Of a stretch of DNA of 38,384 nucleotides, positions 1 through 6,698 are shown piece after piece. The stretch is from Bryobacterales bacterium (GTDB lineage: Bacteria; Acidobacteriota; Terriglobia; Bryobacterales; Bryobacteraceae). Both the position numbers and the translations under genes were made by a program. The stretch's first letter is position 1; the number at the start of each line of letters is the position of its first letter. Below the pieces are notes generated by a model, which was given only the letters and a program-made list of their open reading frames with translations, ran no database searches and had not been told where the DNA came from. The stretch covers positions 1-38,384 of the forward strand of contig DAHVTI010000272.1 in assembly GCA_027324255.1 (NCBI GenBank). Reading direction: 5' to 3'.

Positions 1-822
1 CCCCGCCCCTCCTATCCGTTGTTCGAGTGCCTCGCTTCTCTCGAGGGCGTCCGCACCCTGCAGTTCTCCCTGCTCGAAGAGCTGCGCTGGGCGGCCGACC
101 CGGCGGAGCTCGAACGCCGCCTGGATCCCCGCGCCCGCGCCATCATCCTGGTCAACCCCAACAACCCCACGGGCAACTACCTGACGCGCGAGGAATGGCT
201 GCGCCTGCAGGAGTTCGCGGCCCACCGCGGCCTCGCCCTGATCGTCGACGAGGTCTTTTTCGATTACGCCTGGCGCGCCGACCCGCGCCGCGTCTCCTCG
301 CTCCAGGGGCCTCACCTGGCCCTCACCTTCACCCTCAGCGGACTCTCGAAAATCGCCGCTTTGCCGCAGATGAAGCTGGGCTGGATCCACGTCGCCGGCC
401 CCGAGCATCTCCGCCGCGAAGCCCTGCAGCGGCTGGAATGGATCGCCGACAGCTATCTGCCTGTAAGCGCCCCGGTGCTGCACGCCGCCGCGCGCTGGTT
501 CGAACTTGCGCCGCGGATTCAGGCCCCCATCCTGGAGCGCCTGGACGCGAACCGCGGCGCGCTGGCCGCCGCCATCGGCCCGGACAGCCCCTGGCGCGTG
601 CTGCCCGCCTCCGGTGGCTGGATCGCCCTGCTGGACGCCCCGCGCTACCACTCCGGGGAGGAGTGGGTCCTGGCCATTCTGGAGGAGTTCCACGTCCTCC
701 TGCAGCCCGGCTTCTTCTACGACTTCGAGCGCGGGGCCCTGCTGGCAGCCAGCCTGCTGGCTGAGCCCGGCGCGTTCGGCGAGGCGCTGGCCCGGCTCAG
801 GCCCATATTCAGACCCGATTGA
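1..822 (+). CDS. PLP-dependent aminotransferase, class I/II (5' end outside window)
   Basis: This is a fold-type I aminotransferase missing its N-terminus; the frame is open from base 1, so the true start lies upstream. Visible family motifs are the NPNNPTG block, IVDEVFFDY (the Asp that contacts the pyridine nitrogen of PLP) and SGLSKIAALPQMKLGW, whose Lys should form the Schiff base. Class I enzymes normally carry an Arg near the C-terminus that holds the substrate alpha-carboxylate, in a context like PG..F...g.yvRls. Here the matching stretch reads PGFFYDFERGALLAASLL, with Ala where Arg is expected. The protein may therefore belong to an Arg-less subgroup with an unusual amino donor, so the substrate cannot be named. 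It ends 6 nt before adk and is probably cotranscribed with it. Confidence 0.88.
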   Translation, partial: PRPSYPLFECLASLEGVRTLQFSLLEELRWAADPAELERRLDPRARAIILVNPNNPTGNYLTREEWLRLQEFAAHRGLALIVDEVFFDYAWRADPRRVSSLQGPHLALTFTLSGLSKIAALPQMKLGWIHVAGPEHLRREALQRLEWIADSYLPVSAPVLHAAARWFELAPRIQAPILERLDANRGALAAAIGPDSPWRVLPASGGWIALLDAPRYHSGEEWVLAILEEFHVLLQPGFFYDFERGALLAASLLAEPGAFGEALARLRPIFRPD

Positions 823-828
823 CCGGAA

Positions 829-1551
829 ATGGAAAAAATCGATAAGCTGGTCCTGAATCTTCCTGCCATGACCAGCGCCACCGAACCCACTCTCCAGGCC
901 CCCGCTGCCACGCGGATTCTGCTCCTTCTCGGGCCTCCCGGATGCGGCAAGGGCACCCAGGCGGAGCGCCTCGCCCGCCACTACGCCATCCCGGCCATTT
1001 CCACCGGCGAGATGATCCGCGCCGAGATCCGCGCCGGATCGGAACTCGGCAAGATCGCCGCTGGCGTCACCATCACGGGCGGCCTGCTCAGCGACGACCT
1101 CGTCAATCAGATCGTGCGCTCCCGCCTGAGCCAGCCCGACTGCCGGAACGGCTTCATGCTCGATGGCTACCCCCGCACGGTGGAACAGGCCAAGTTCCTC
1201 GGCACCCTGATGGCTGAAATCGGCCTGCCCCAGCCCTTCGTCGTGCACATCGACGTGCCGCTCGATCTGCTGATCGCCCGCACCTGCAACCGGCGCTTCT
1301 GCCCGCAGTGCGGCGCGATTTACAACCTGCTGAGCCACCCGCCGCGGCAGACCGGCGCCTGCGACACCTGCCACGCCGAACTGCAGCAGCGCTCCGACGA
1401 CTGCGAAGAGACCGTCAAGAACCGCCTGGCCGCCTACGAGCGCAGCACCGCCCCGCTCATCGACTTCTACCAGGGCGGCGGCTACCGCCGCGTCGACGGT
1501 ACCGGCGATCCCGACTCCGTGTTCGCCGCCATCCTGGCCGCGCTCGCCTGA
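829..1551 (+). CDS. adk: Adenylate kinase, zinc-type LID
   Basis: It catalyses ATP + AMP to 2 ADP in the cytoplasm. The P-loop GPPGCGKGT is at residues 35-43, followed by the NMP-binding segment (STGEMIRAEI) and the GFMLDGYPRT block. The LID has four cysteines at 158, 161, 178 and 181 (C-x2-C...C-x2-C), the pattern of zinc-binding adenylate kinases. The 240-residue reading is about 25 residues longer than usual because of a Pro/Ala-rich N-terminal tail. ATG at 868 would shorten the tail to about 15 residues. Neither start has a strong Shine-Dalgarno site, so the start is uncertain. The gene begins 6 nt after the aminotransferase stop. Confidence 0.95.
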   Translation: MEKIDKLVLNLPAMTSATEPTLQAPAATRILLLLGPPGCGKGTQAERLARHYAIPAISTGEMIRAEIRAGSELGKIAAGVTITGGLLSDDLVNQIVRSRLSQPDCRNGFMLDGYPRTVEQAKFLGTLMAEIGLPQPFVVHIDVPLDLLIARTCNRRFCPQCGAIYNLLSHPPRQTGACDTCHAELQQRSDDCEETVKNRLAAYERSTAPLIDFYQGGGYRRVDGTGDPDSVFAAILAALA

Positions 1552-1569
1552 TCCCTTCATCCCTCCGCC

Positions 1570-1600
1570 GCGGCGCCCCCCCATTTGAGGGGGGCGCCGC
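1570..1600. terminator. 12-bp perfect GC hairpin after adk, no U-tract
   Basis: GCGGCG followed by six C pairs with six G followed by CGCCGC around a 7-nt loop, starting 18 nt after the adk stop. No T-run follows on either strand, so it is not a textbook intrinsic terminator. It may act as a U-less terminator or an mRNA 3' stabiliser. Confidence 0.6.
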
Positions 1601-1677
1601 ACCCCGCAAAGGACCTCGCCCTCCCCCCCTCCTGCTGTCTCGAAACAAACAAATCACAGGCGCATAAAAGAAGAGTG

Positions 1678-1758
1678 CCGCCGACGGTAATAGCCGCGGT
1701 GGTCCAGTGAAAAGCCCGGCAACAGATCGGGCGTTGGTTCCCGCAAGGGGGAGAAGGT
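1678..1758 (+). promoter_or_regulatory. Structured leader upstream of the small orphan gene
   Basis: Several pairings can be drawn: CCGCCG (1678-1683) with CGGTGG (1697-1702); GGTCCA (1701-1706) with TGGTTCC (1735-1741), enclosing a GTGAAAA/GT internal loop and an inner GCCCG/CGGGC stem (1714-1718 with 1728-1732); and CCC-GCAA-GGG (1740-1749), a GNRA-type tetraloop next to a GGAG ribosome site. Some pairings are mutually exclusive, as in a switch. I could not match it to a known riboswitch class (TPP, cobalamin, c-di-GMP, SAM, fluoride and ykkC were considered). It could also be the 5' part of a small RNA ending at the terminator near 2130. Confidence 0.35.
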
Positions 1759-1818
1759 CAAATGCCCGCAGGTCGTCCGAAATCAGACAGGCAACTACCG
1801 CACTGCCGCGAGGTTGGA

Positions 1819-2067
1819 ATGAGTTGCCACGAATGCGTCGCCAACTCCGCTACCCGATTGGCCGCCATCGCCGAAAGCCTCAGCCCGCAGATGGCCCGGC
1901 AACTGTTTACCGCCATGTACCCTGAACCGGCCTGTCTCCCCATGGGCCAGGTCTTCATCCAGATTCTTCGCGCCGGCGGCGACATTGCCCGCAAGGCGCC
2001 CGCCCCCGCTCCGCTTTACGCGGCGCCCGTTTACGCGGAGCCCTTCTACCAGGCGGCGGTGGCATAA
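1819..2067 (+). CDS. Small orphan protein with CxxC motif, unknown function
   Basis: I do not recognise this 82-residue protein. It begins with a CHEC (C-x2-C) motif at residues 3-6, has an amphipathic middle (RLAAIAESLSPQMARQLF) and ends in an Ala/Pro/Tyr-rich tail with an APLYAAPVYAEPFY repeat-like pattern. There is no signal peptide or membrane segment. ATG 1819 has GAGG 5 nt upstream. ATG 1762 (GGAG 8 nt upstream) would add 19 residues. I prefer 1819 because third-position GC is high after it and low between 1762 and 1819, where codons such as CTA, AGG and TCA appear. It stands alone, between a structured leader and an intrinsic terminator at 2103, which supports a real short transcript. 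Confidence 0.55.
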   Translation: MSCHECVANSATRLAAIAESLSPQMARQLFTAMYPEPACLPMGQVFIQILRAGGDIARKAPAPAPLYAAPVYAEPFYQAAVA

Positions 2068-2102
2068 CGGTCTTTCTTGAGCAGAAAGGGTCTACTCACT
2101 CC

Positions 2103-2130
2103 GGCCTCCCCCAAGGGAGGCCCTTTTTTT
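2103..2130 (+). terminator. Rho-independent terminator
   Basis: GGCCTCCC-CCAA-GGGAGGCC forms an 8-bp perfect stem with a 4-nt loop, directly followed by C and a run of T on the plus strand. It lies 35 nt after the stop of the small orphan gene. The minus-strand reading has no T-run after the stem, so it serves the plus strand only. Confidence 0.9.
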
Positions 2131-2203
2131 GATTCGGGCGAGGGGGGGACGCGTCCGGCGGAGCGAGTTGGGGAGAGTGAAACGCTGGAGCAGGCGGGGC
2201 GGT

Positions 2204-2279
2204 TGGTGGGCCCTGCAGGACTTGAACCTGCAACCAACGGATTATGAGTCCGCTGCACTAACCATTGTGCTAAGGGCCC
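2204..2279 (-). tRNA. tRNA with CAT anticodon, probably tRNA-Ile2 (k2C34)
   Basis: The reverse complement folds into a full cloverleaf. The acceptor GGGCCCT pairs with AGGGCCC, followed by discriminator A and an encoded CCA. The D arm is GC-ACAATGGTTAGT-GC, the anticodon stem GCGGA/TCCGT carries loop CTCATAA, and the T arm is GCAGG-TTCAAGT-CCTGC. The anticodon is CAT. The acceptor and the GACTCATAATC context look more like the AUA-reading isoleucine tRNA, whose C34 is lysidinylated by TilS, than elongator tRNA-Met; that choice is inference. Confidence 0.93.
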
Positions 2280-2344
2280 GTGCGCCGGATCGGCTCCTGC
2301 TAGTTACTATAGCGCCGAACGGGCGGCGGACCGGATGGCCGTCC

Positions 2345-2350
2345 TACAAT
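2345..2350 (+). promoter_or_regulatory. -10 element of thiG, leaderless geometry
   Basis: TACAAT ends 6 nt before the thiG ATG, which would place transcription initiation on or next to the A of ATG. No convincing -35 is seen. No TPP-riboswitch signatures occur in the 77 nt between the tRNA and thiG. Confidence 0.4.
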
Positions 2351-2356
2351 GAAGGC

Positions 2357-3133
2357 ATGAGCGACCAGTTTGCCATCGCCGGGAGGAGCTTCCGCTCCCG
2401 GCTGATGATCGGAACGGGCAAGTACCGGAACTTCCAGGAGATGGCGCAGTGCCACGAGGCTTCCGGCGCGGAAGTGGTGACGGTGGCCGTGCGGCGGGTG
2501 AACCTGACCGACAAGAGCAAGGAGTCGATGCTCGATTACATCGACCGCTCGAAGTATTTCATCCTGCCGAACACGGCTGGCTGCTACACGGTGGAAGATG
2601 CCGTGCGCACTTCGCTGCTGGCGCGCGAAGTGGGGCTGTCGAACTGGGTGAAGCTAGAGGTGATCGGCGATGAGAAGACGCTCTTCCCCGACGTCTTCGG
2701 CCTGGTGGAAGCGACGAAGCAACTCGTCAAGGAGGGCTTCGTAGTGCTGCCCTACACCAACGACGACCTGATCACGGCCAAGCGGCTGATCGACGCCGGA
2801 GCGGCGGCCGTCATGCCGCTGGCGGCGCCCATCGGCAGCGGGCTCGGCATCCAGAACCACGCGTCGTTGCGCATCATGCGGGAGCAGATCACTGAGGTCC
2901 CGCTGATTGTGGACGCGGGCGTGGGCACGGCGTCCGACGCCTGCGTGGCCCTGGAGATGGGCTTCGACGGAATCCTCATGAACACGGCCGTGGCGGCCGC
3001 GCAGGATGCCGTCAAAATGGCCTCGGCGATGAACCACGCCGTGGAAGCGGGCCGGCAGGCCTTCCTCGCCGGCAGGATGGAGCGCCGCCTCTACGCTTCG
3101 GCCAGTTCGCCGCTGACCGGCATCATCCGCTGA
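2357..3133 (+). CDS. thiG: Thiazole synthase
   Basis: ThiG condenses deoxyxylulose 5-phosphate, dehydroglycine (or glycine imine) and ThiS thiocarboxylate into the thiazole phosphate of thiamin. The 258-residue length is typical. The Schiff-base Lys is in WVKLEVIGD, at about residue 99. The phosphate-binding and C-terminal segments [25 protein letters not shown] and [11 protein letters not shown] are all present. ATG 2357 gives the expected N-terminus ([12 protein letters not shown]); any longer reading would run through the tRNA. No thiS, thiE, thiF or thiH is nearby, so the gene is isolated from the rest of the pathway. Its end converges on the barrel protein with 15 nt between stops. Confidence 0.95.
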   Translation: MSDQFAIAGRSFRSRLMIGTGKYRNFQEMAQCHEASGAEVVTVAVRRVNLTDKSKESMLDYIDRSKYFILPNTAGCYTVEDAVRTSLLAREVGLSNWVKLEVIGDEKTLFPDVFGLVEATKQLVKEGFVVLPYTNDDLITAKRLIDAGAAAVMPLAAPIGSGLGIQNHASLRIMREQITEVPLIVDAGVGTASDACVALEMGFDGILMNTAVAAAQDAVKMASAMNHAVEAGRQAFLAGRMERRLYASASSPLTGIIR

Positions 3134-3148
3134 CCGGCCGGCCGGGCG

Positions 3149-3691
3149 TCAGAACGTGAGGCCGATGAGAAACTCGGCCTGATTCTGCTTGGTCCCCAGA
3201 AAGTCGGTAGCGGGGTTGGGCACGTTGAAGCGGTCCTCACCCCACCGTGTCCAGCGCAGTTCGGGGCTGATTTTGACCACTTTCAGGTCGTAGCGGACAC
3301 CCGCGCCCAGCACGAAGCCCTTGGACGTGCTGTCCCACAGGTTGGGGATATCGGTGATGGTGCGGAAGTTAAAGCCGCCCGACACATACAGCCGGGCCAG
3401 CGAACCGGGGAACTTGTACTTGGCGAGGATCGGAAACGACCACGCAGCCGCATTGAAGGGCGTTGTGGACTCGTAGCCGATTTTGCGGTACATCGCGTTG
3501 GCTTCGAGGCCGAAGCCGAACGGCAGGTTGACCTCCGCCATCGGGCCCAGGGTCCAGTTGGAACTGGACGCCTGGAAAGAGCCCGCAGCTTTGATGGCGT
3601 CGTTCAGGGGGAAGCCCCCCTTCACGCCGAAGTTGATGAACTGGGCGGAAAGGGGGGCACAGAGAGATAGCGTTAAGAGTAAAGTTCGCAT
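3149..3691 (-). CDS. Small outer-membrane beta-barrel protein
   Basis: This 180-residue exported protein has a clear Sec signal peptide (MRTLLLTLSLCAPLSAQ) and alternating hydrophobic/aromatic strands such as FINFGVKGGFPL, FGFGLEANAMYRKIGY and RLYVSGGFNFRTI, ending in a typical barrel C-terminus (AEFLIGLTF). It fits the OmpA/OprF-like 8-strand 'outer membrane beta-barrel domain' proteins common in acidobacteria; the ligand or role is unknown. Its ATG overlaps the stop of the upstream oxidoreductase by one base (TGATG), implying translational coupling although the two proteins have no obvious functional link. Confidence 0.8.
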   Translation of the reverse strand: MRTLLLTLSLCAPLSAQFINFGVKGGFPLNDAIKAAGSFQASSSNWTLGPMAEVNLPFGFGLEANAMYRKIGYESTTPFNAAAWSFPILAKYKFPGSLARLYVSGGFNFRTITDIPNLWDSTSKGFVLGAGVRYDLKVVKISPELRWTRWGEDRFNVPNPATDFLGTKQNQAEFLIGLTF

Positions 3692-4866
3692 CAGGAAACG
3701 GTCACCAGGTCGTCGGCCAGCTTCGCTTTCCGGCCTTCGTACAAGGCGATATTGGCAAGATGCGGCCCGGCGACGGCGCGTTGCGCGATTTCGACGGTGC
3801 AGTTAGGCTGCTGGCGCGATTTCAGGCAGTCGAGGAAGTTCTGGATGTGCGTTTCGATCGGCACCGGCGCCTTTTCTTCGAGGATGGGGGTGCGGTTGTC
3901 TTTCCATTGCTCTTTCCACACGGTGACGCCGGCGTCGTCCAGCCGCATGGTGGCTTGGTCGCCCATGAACAGGATGGACCAGCTATCCTCGAAGTCGTTG
4001 CAGTAGTTCAGTTCCCAGGTGGTGAGGAACTTGCCGTGGTCGATGGTGGCGCTGAAGATTTCGGGGTGCTCGGCGCCTTCGTTCTTGGCCACATAGCCCA
4101 TAGCCACGGCGGCTTTCGGGCCGGGAGTGTTGGTGAACCACTGCACGACATCCATCAGGTGGGTGCCCTGGTCGGTCATGTTGCCGCCGGAGTAGTCCCT
4201 GAAGAGGCGCCAATAGCGCAGGCGGCGGGGTTCCATGGGCCGCTTGGCGGCACTTCCAAGGAACCGCTCCCATTCGACTTTACCGGTGAAGGGCTGGTTG
4301 TTCAGCGGGCGTGCGACGTTCCAGTGCCACTTGGCCTTGACCATGGTGATGCGGCCGAGCAAGCCGGAATCCACCGTCTGCTTGGCCTTGATCAGGCTGG
4401 GCGCGCTGCGCCGCTGCATGCCGACCTGGACGATCTTGCCGCTCTTTTTGACGGTGTCGACGATGAGCGCGCTTTCCCTGAGCGAGTAGGAAAGGGGCTT
4501 CTCGGTGTAGACGTCCTTGCCGGCTTTGAGCGAGTCGCGCAGGTGCGGATAGTGCCAGTGATCCGGGCCGGCGCACACCGCGAAGTCGATGCCCGGCTGG
4601 GCCAGCAACTCCTCGTGATGGTAGTACGTCTTGGCGCCGGGATTCACTTCGAGCGCCTTCTGGATGCAGTCTTCCCGGATGTCGCAAACCGCGACGCACT
4701 GGGCTCCTAACTTATTGAAGCTGCTCGACAGGTAGCGGCCGCGGCCGCCGGAGGCGATGAGGCCATAGGTCGGCTTGCTGTTGGCCGAAGTCTGATTGGC
4801 GCGCATCGAAGCAGGCACGGCCAGGGCGGCCGCACCGCGTAGGAAAGATCGGCGATGGGATTCCAT
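3691..4866 (-). CDS. Tat-exported Gfo/Idh/MocA-family oxidoreductase
   Basis: This 391-residue NAD(P)-dependent sugar or cyclitol oxidoreductase-like protein has a twin-arginine signal at the N-terminus (RRSFLRGAAALAVPAS, residues 5-20), so it is probably exported folded with its cofactor. The Rossmann segment GLIASGGRGR (35-44), the acidic stretch CDIRED, GPDHWHYPH and the family EKP motif (TEKPLSYS, about 121-128) are visible. The start is ATG 4866, with AGAGG 5 nt upstream. A longer open frame exists but runs antisense through tRNA-Gln and the next gene, so it is rejected. Exported members of this family in acidobacteria and planctomycetes are usually assigned to carbohydrate turnover; the exact substrate cannot be read from sequence. 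Confidence 0.9.
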   Translation of the reverse strand: MESHRRSFLRGAAALAVPASMRANQTSANSKPTYGLIASGGRGRYLSSSFNKLGAQCVAVCDIREDCIQKALEVNPGAKTYYHHEELLAQPGIDFAVCAGPDHWHYPHLRDSLKAGKDVYTEKPLSYSLRESALIVDTVKKSGKIVQVGMQRRSAPSLIKAKQTVDSGLLGRITMVKAKWHWNVARPLNNQPFTGKVEWERFLGSAAKRPMEPRRLRYWRLFRDYSGGNMTDQGTHLMDVVQWFTNTPGPKAAVAMGYVAKNEGAEHPEIFSATIDHGKFLTTWELNYCNDFEDSWSILFMGDQATMRLDDAGVTVWKEQWKDNRTPILEEKAPVPIETHIQNFLDCLKSRQQPNCTVEIAQRAVAGPHLANIALYEGRKAKLADDLVTVS

Positions 4867-4883
4867 GAAAACCTCTGTGGAAT

Positions 4884-4889
4884 ACTGTA
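4884..4889 (-). promoter_or_regulatory. Possible -10 of the oxidoreductase gene
   Basis: TACAGT on the minus strand, placing the transcript start near 4877, just before the AGAGG ribosome site at 4872-4876. There is no clear -35; the -35 region falls on the inverted repeat at 4897-4915. Confidence 0.35.
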
Positions 4890-4896
4890 TCCAAAA

Positions 4897-4915
4897 TGGA
4901 CGCCGGGCGCGTCCA
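4897..4915. promoter_or_regulatory. Inverted repeat in divergent region (operator candidate)
   Basis: TGGACGCCGGGCGCGTCCA has 7-bp perfect arms around a 5-nt centre. It sits where the -35 regions of both the leftward oxidoreductase promoter and the rightward tRNA-Gln promoter would fall. Confidence 0.35.
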
Positions 4916-4932
4916 CCGCCCATGGGATTTGC

Positions 4933-4938
4933 TACAAT
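4933..4938 (+). promoter_or_regulatory. Possible -10 of tRNA-Gln
   Basis: TACAAT in an AT-rich patch, 14 nt before the first base of the tRNA. The -35 is not convincing. Confidence 0.45.
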
Positions 4939-4952
4939 AAAACAGGCCTCAC

Positions 4953-5026
4953 TGGGAGGTCGTCTAATGGTAAGACTGCAGACTCTGGATCTGCGTATCG
5001 GGGTTCGAGTCCCTGCCTCCCAGCCA
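4953..5026 (+). tRNA. tRNA-Gln (CTG)
   Basis: It is a complete cloverleaf. The acceptor TGGGAGG pairs with CCTCCCA, then discriminator G and an encoded CCA. The anticodon stem GCAGA/TCTGC carries loop CTCTGGA, giving anticodon CTG that reads CAG. The T arm is CGGGG-TTCGAGT-CCCTG. The T1-A72 pair and G73 are typical of tRNA-Gln. Confidence 0.95.
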
Positions 5027-5061
5027 CGCCAACTCCTTTCCCGCCCAAGTCTTTCTCTCTC

Positions 5062-5925
5062 ATGCTGAACCCCAGAATTCCTGCATTTCTGACGATCCTG
5101 GCATTGGCCTGCGGGTGCGCCCGCGCCCAAAGCGCCGCGGAGGCATTCCAGAAGGCGCCGGCCGGCGTGGAGGACGCGCTCCGCGAGCGCGTGACCGCGT
5201 TCTTCGCGCTGCACAAAGAAGGCAAGTTCCGGCAGGCCGAGGCGATGGTCTGCGAGGACAGCAAGGACACCTACTACGATGCGGACAAGCGCCGCTGGAC
5301 GAGCGTAGAGATTATCAGGGTCACGTTCGAGAAGGACTACCAGGAGGCGAAGGTGCTGGTGGCGCTGGGCACGGAGATGAGCCAGCGCGGCACGCGGGTC
5401 CCTGCGATTTTCCCGTTCAACTCCATCTGGAAGGTGCAGGGCGGACAGTGGTGCCATTACCTTCCGCCGCCGAACAAAGGAGAGACCGTCACGCCGTTCG
5501 GAATGATGAAGCAGACGGAAGGCGCCGCCGGCCAGACGTCCATTCCGCCCATGCCGGCTTCTGCGCAGGCGGCGGCGGCCCAGATCCTCAGCTCCATCCG
5601 CTTTTCCAAGCGGGAGTTGAAGGTGAAGGGCTACGAGCCGTCGAGCGACGAAATCGAGATTTTCAACGGACTGCCAGGTACGCTTCAACTGGCGGTGTAC
5701 GGTGCGGGCCGCCCCGGGCTGAACTGGCACCTGACTTCGGGGGTCCTGAAGACCGGCGAGCGCTCCATGCTCAAACTCACCTACACTCCGCCGGACAAGT
5801 CCCCCAAGTCCGGGATGGAGATCAAACTGGTGCTGGAACCGCTGGGCGTGGAGGTGCCGATCTCCATCGTCTTTGATATTCCGGAGAGCGTGAAGCAGCA
5901 ACTGCCGCCGGCGATCCGTCCGTAG
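5062..5925 (+). CDS. Exported two-domain protein of unknown function
   Basis: I do not recognise a named family for this 287-residue protein. Residues 1-23 look like a Sec signal peptide (PAFLTILALACGCARA); the Cys residues do not form a clean lipobox. An N-terminal alpha+beta region (residues about 30-130, RVTAFFALHKEGKFRQAEAMV, then W and Y-rich strands) resembles NTF2/SnoaL-like folds. The C-terminal 110 residues (SSIRFSKRELKVKG... to DIPESVKQQLPP) look like a beta-sandwich of the DUF1573/ASH type; both fold calls are inference. No ribosome-binding site precedes ATG 5062, and the gene starts only 35 nt after tRNA-Gln with no separate promoter visible, so it may be transcribed by readthrough from the tRNA. 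Confidence 0.75.
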   Translation: MLNPRIPAFLTILALACGCARAQSAAEAFQKAPAGVEDALRERVTAFFALHKEGKFRQAEAMVCEDSKDTYYDADKRRWTSVEIIRVTFEKDYQEAKVLVALGTEMSQRGTRVPAIFPFNSIWKVQGGQWCHYLPPPNKGETVTPFGMMKQTEGAAGQTSIPPMPASAQAAAAQILSSIRFSKRELKVKGYEPSSDEIEIFNGLPGTLQLAVYGAGRPGLNWHLTSGVLKTGERSMLKLTYTPPDKSPKSGMEIKLVLEPLGVEVPISIVFDIPESVKQQLPPAIRP

Positions 5926-5931
5926 TCCGGA

Positions 5932-5947
5932 TTGGCATGCGGCTTGC
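5932..5947 (+). promoter_or_regulatory. Sigma-54 (-24/-12) promoter candidate
   Basis: TTGGCATGCGGCTTGC matches the RpoN consensus TGGCACG-N4-TTGC with one mismatch (T for C) and keeps the invariant GG and GC dinucleotides exactly 10 nt apart. The predicted start is near 5958, immediately before the AAGGAG ribosome site at 5961-5966. Confidence 0.55.
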
Positions 5948-5969
5948 GAATAGGTTTTGCAAGGAGCCT

Positions 5970-6623
5970 ATGCAAGTCAGAACCACCGACCAATCGCTTG
6001 GGGGCCTGCTGGGCCAACTCGGACCGCGGCGGGCAGGCGCCACGCAATCGGGGCGGCAAGCCTCGGATTTTGAAGCATATGTAGGGAGAGAGGCGAGCAG
6101 ACGGACAACTTCCGCGGGAAGCGGGCGCTCCGTCATCTCCGGCGGGCAGCCGGCGTCGAGTTCCAATTCGGGAACAAGTGTTCCGACCAGCGGTACATCT
6201 TCCACCGCCAGGGATGCCGGCACCGCCCCGGCGAGAGCGGCGGCGGAGACCGCCCAGCCTGTAACCGAGGCCACAACCACCGCGCTGAGCGAAGCCCCAT
6301 CTCCGTTCGCGCCCTCCGGCCTGAACGAACCGTCGCCGGCGGCGCCCTGGCCTGTAACGATCGTGACTCCCTCAACGCTGCCGGATCTGGCCCACGAATC
6401 GAAAGCGGCTCTGGCCGACGCCATGGTGAAGGCCGGGCTGGACCCGTCGCAATACCGCGTTTCTTACTGGGAGGAGTTGGTGTGGTATCCGGCGGGGAAC
6501 TTCATCAACAAGTTCCTGACAGTTCAGGGGCCGGACGGACAGAAGACCGACTTCGACGCAAGCTGGACGCTGAAGACGCCCTGGGTGACGGCCACAACCC
6601 TCAAGGACCAGGTGGTGGTGTAG
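5970..6623 (+). CDS. Ser/Thr/Ala/Pro-rich protein with conserved-looking C-terminus, unknown
   Basis: I do not recognise this 217-residue protein. Residues about 15-125 are low-complexity and rich in Ser, Thr, Ala, Pro and Gly, like a disordered linker. The last 85 residues are globular-looking (ESKAALADAMVKAGLDPSQY, then SYWEELVWYPAGNFINKFL, then DASWTLKTPWVT) with several aromatic residues. There is no signal peptide or membrane helix, so it is probably cytoplasmic or exported by a dedicated route. ATG 5970 is chosen because AAGGAG lies 3 nt upstream; a longer reading from 5937 would start inside the promoter. A sigma-54-like promoter lies directly ahead, suggesting regulation by an enhancer-binding protein that is not encoded in this window. 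Confidence 0.7.
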   Translation: MQVRTTDQSLGGLLGQLGPRRAGATQSGRQASDFEAYVGREASRRTTSAGSGRSVISGGQPASSSNSGTSVPTSGTSSTARDAGTAPARAAAETAQPVTEATTTALSEAPSPFAPSGLNEPSPAAPWPVTIVTPSTLPDLAHESKAALADAMVKAGLDPSQYRVSYWEELVWYPAGNFINKFLTVQGPDGQKTDFDASWTLKTPWVTATTLKDQVVV

Positions 6624-6626
6624 GAC

Positions 6627-6670
6627 GCCTGGCCAGGCACGCAGCCCTGGGGCGGCGGGAGCCGCCCCGG
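6627..6670. terminator. Two GC hairpins between convergent genes
   Basis: GCCTGGCCAGGC (6627-6638) is a perfect palindrome. GGGGCGGC-GGGA-GCCGCCCC (6649-6668, extendable to 6647-6670 through a T-G pair) is an 8-10 bp stem with a GNRA tetraloop. They lie between the stops of the 5970 gene and the TonB-dependent receptor. No T-run follows on either strand; a bidirectional U-less terminator is possible. Confidence 0.5.
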
Positions 6671-6698
6671 ATGAAATTCGTCGGCCCAGGGACGGCCG

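Noticed and set aside
1676-1702. Resemblance of GTGCCGCCGACGGTAATA to the 16S rRNA 530 loop
   Set aside because: The match is partial and out of order, with no rRNA sequence around it; chance similarity.
1707-1925. 72-codon frame starting at 1707
   Set aside because: It lies in the structured leader and a different frame from the better supported 1819-2067 gene; composition is Arg-rich and non-coding-like.
2046-2258. 70-codon minus-strand frame ([12 protein letters not shown])
   Set aside because: This is translation of the tRNA itself, a common artefact.
2129-2356. N-terminal extension of thiG by 76 codons
   Set aside because: It would read antisense through the tRNA, and the canonical ThiG N-terminus begins at 2357.
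2280-2356. TPP riboswitch ahead of thiG
   Set aside because: Only 77 nt are available and the conserved CTGAGA and related blocks are absent.
4867-5901. N-terminal extension of the Gfo/Idh/MocA protein by about 345 codons
   Set aside because: It runs antisense through tRNA-Gln and the 5062 gene; the Tat signal and ribosome site fix the start at 4866.
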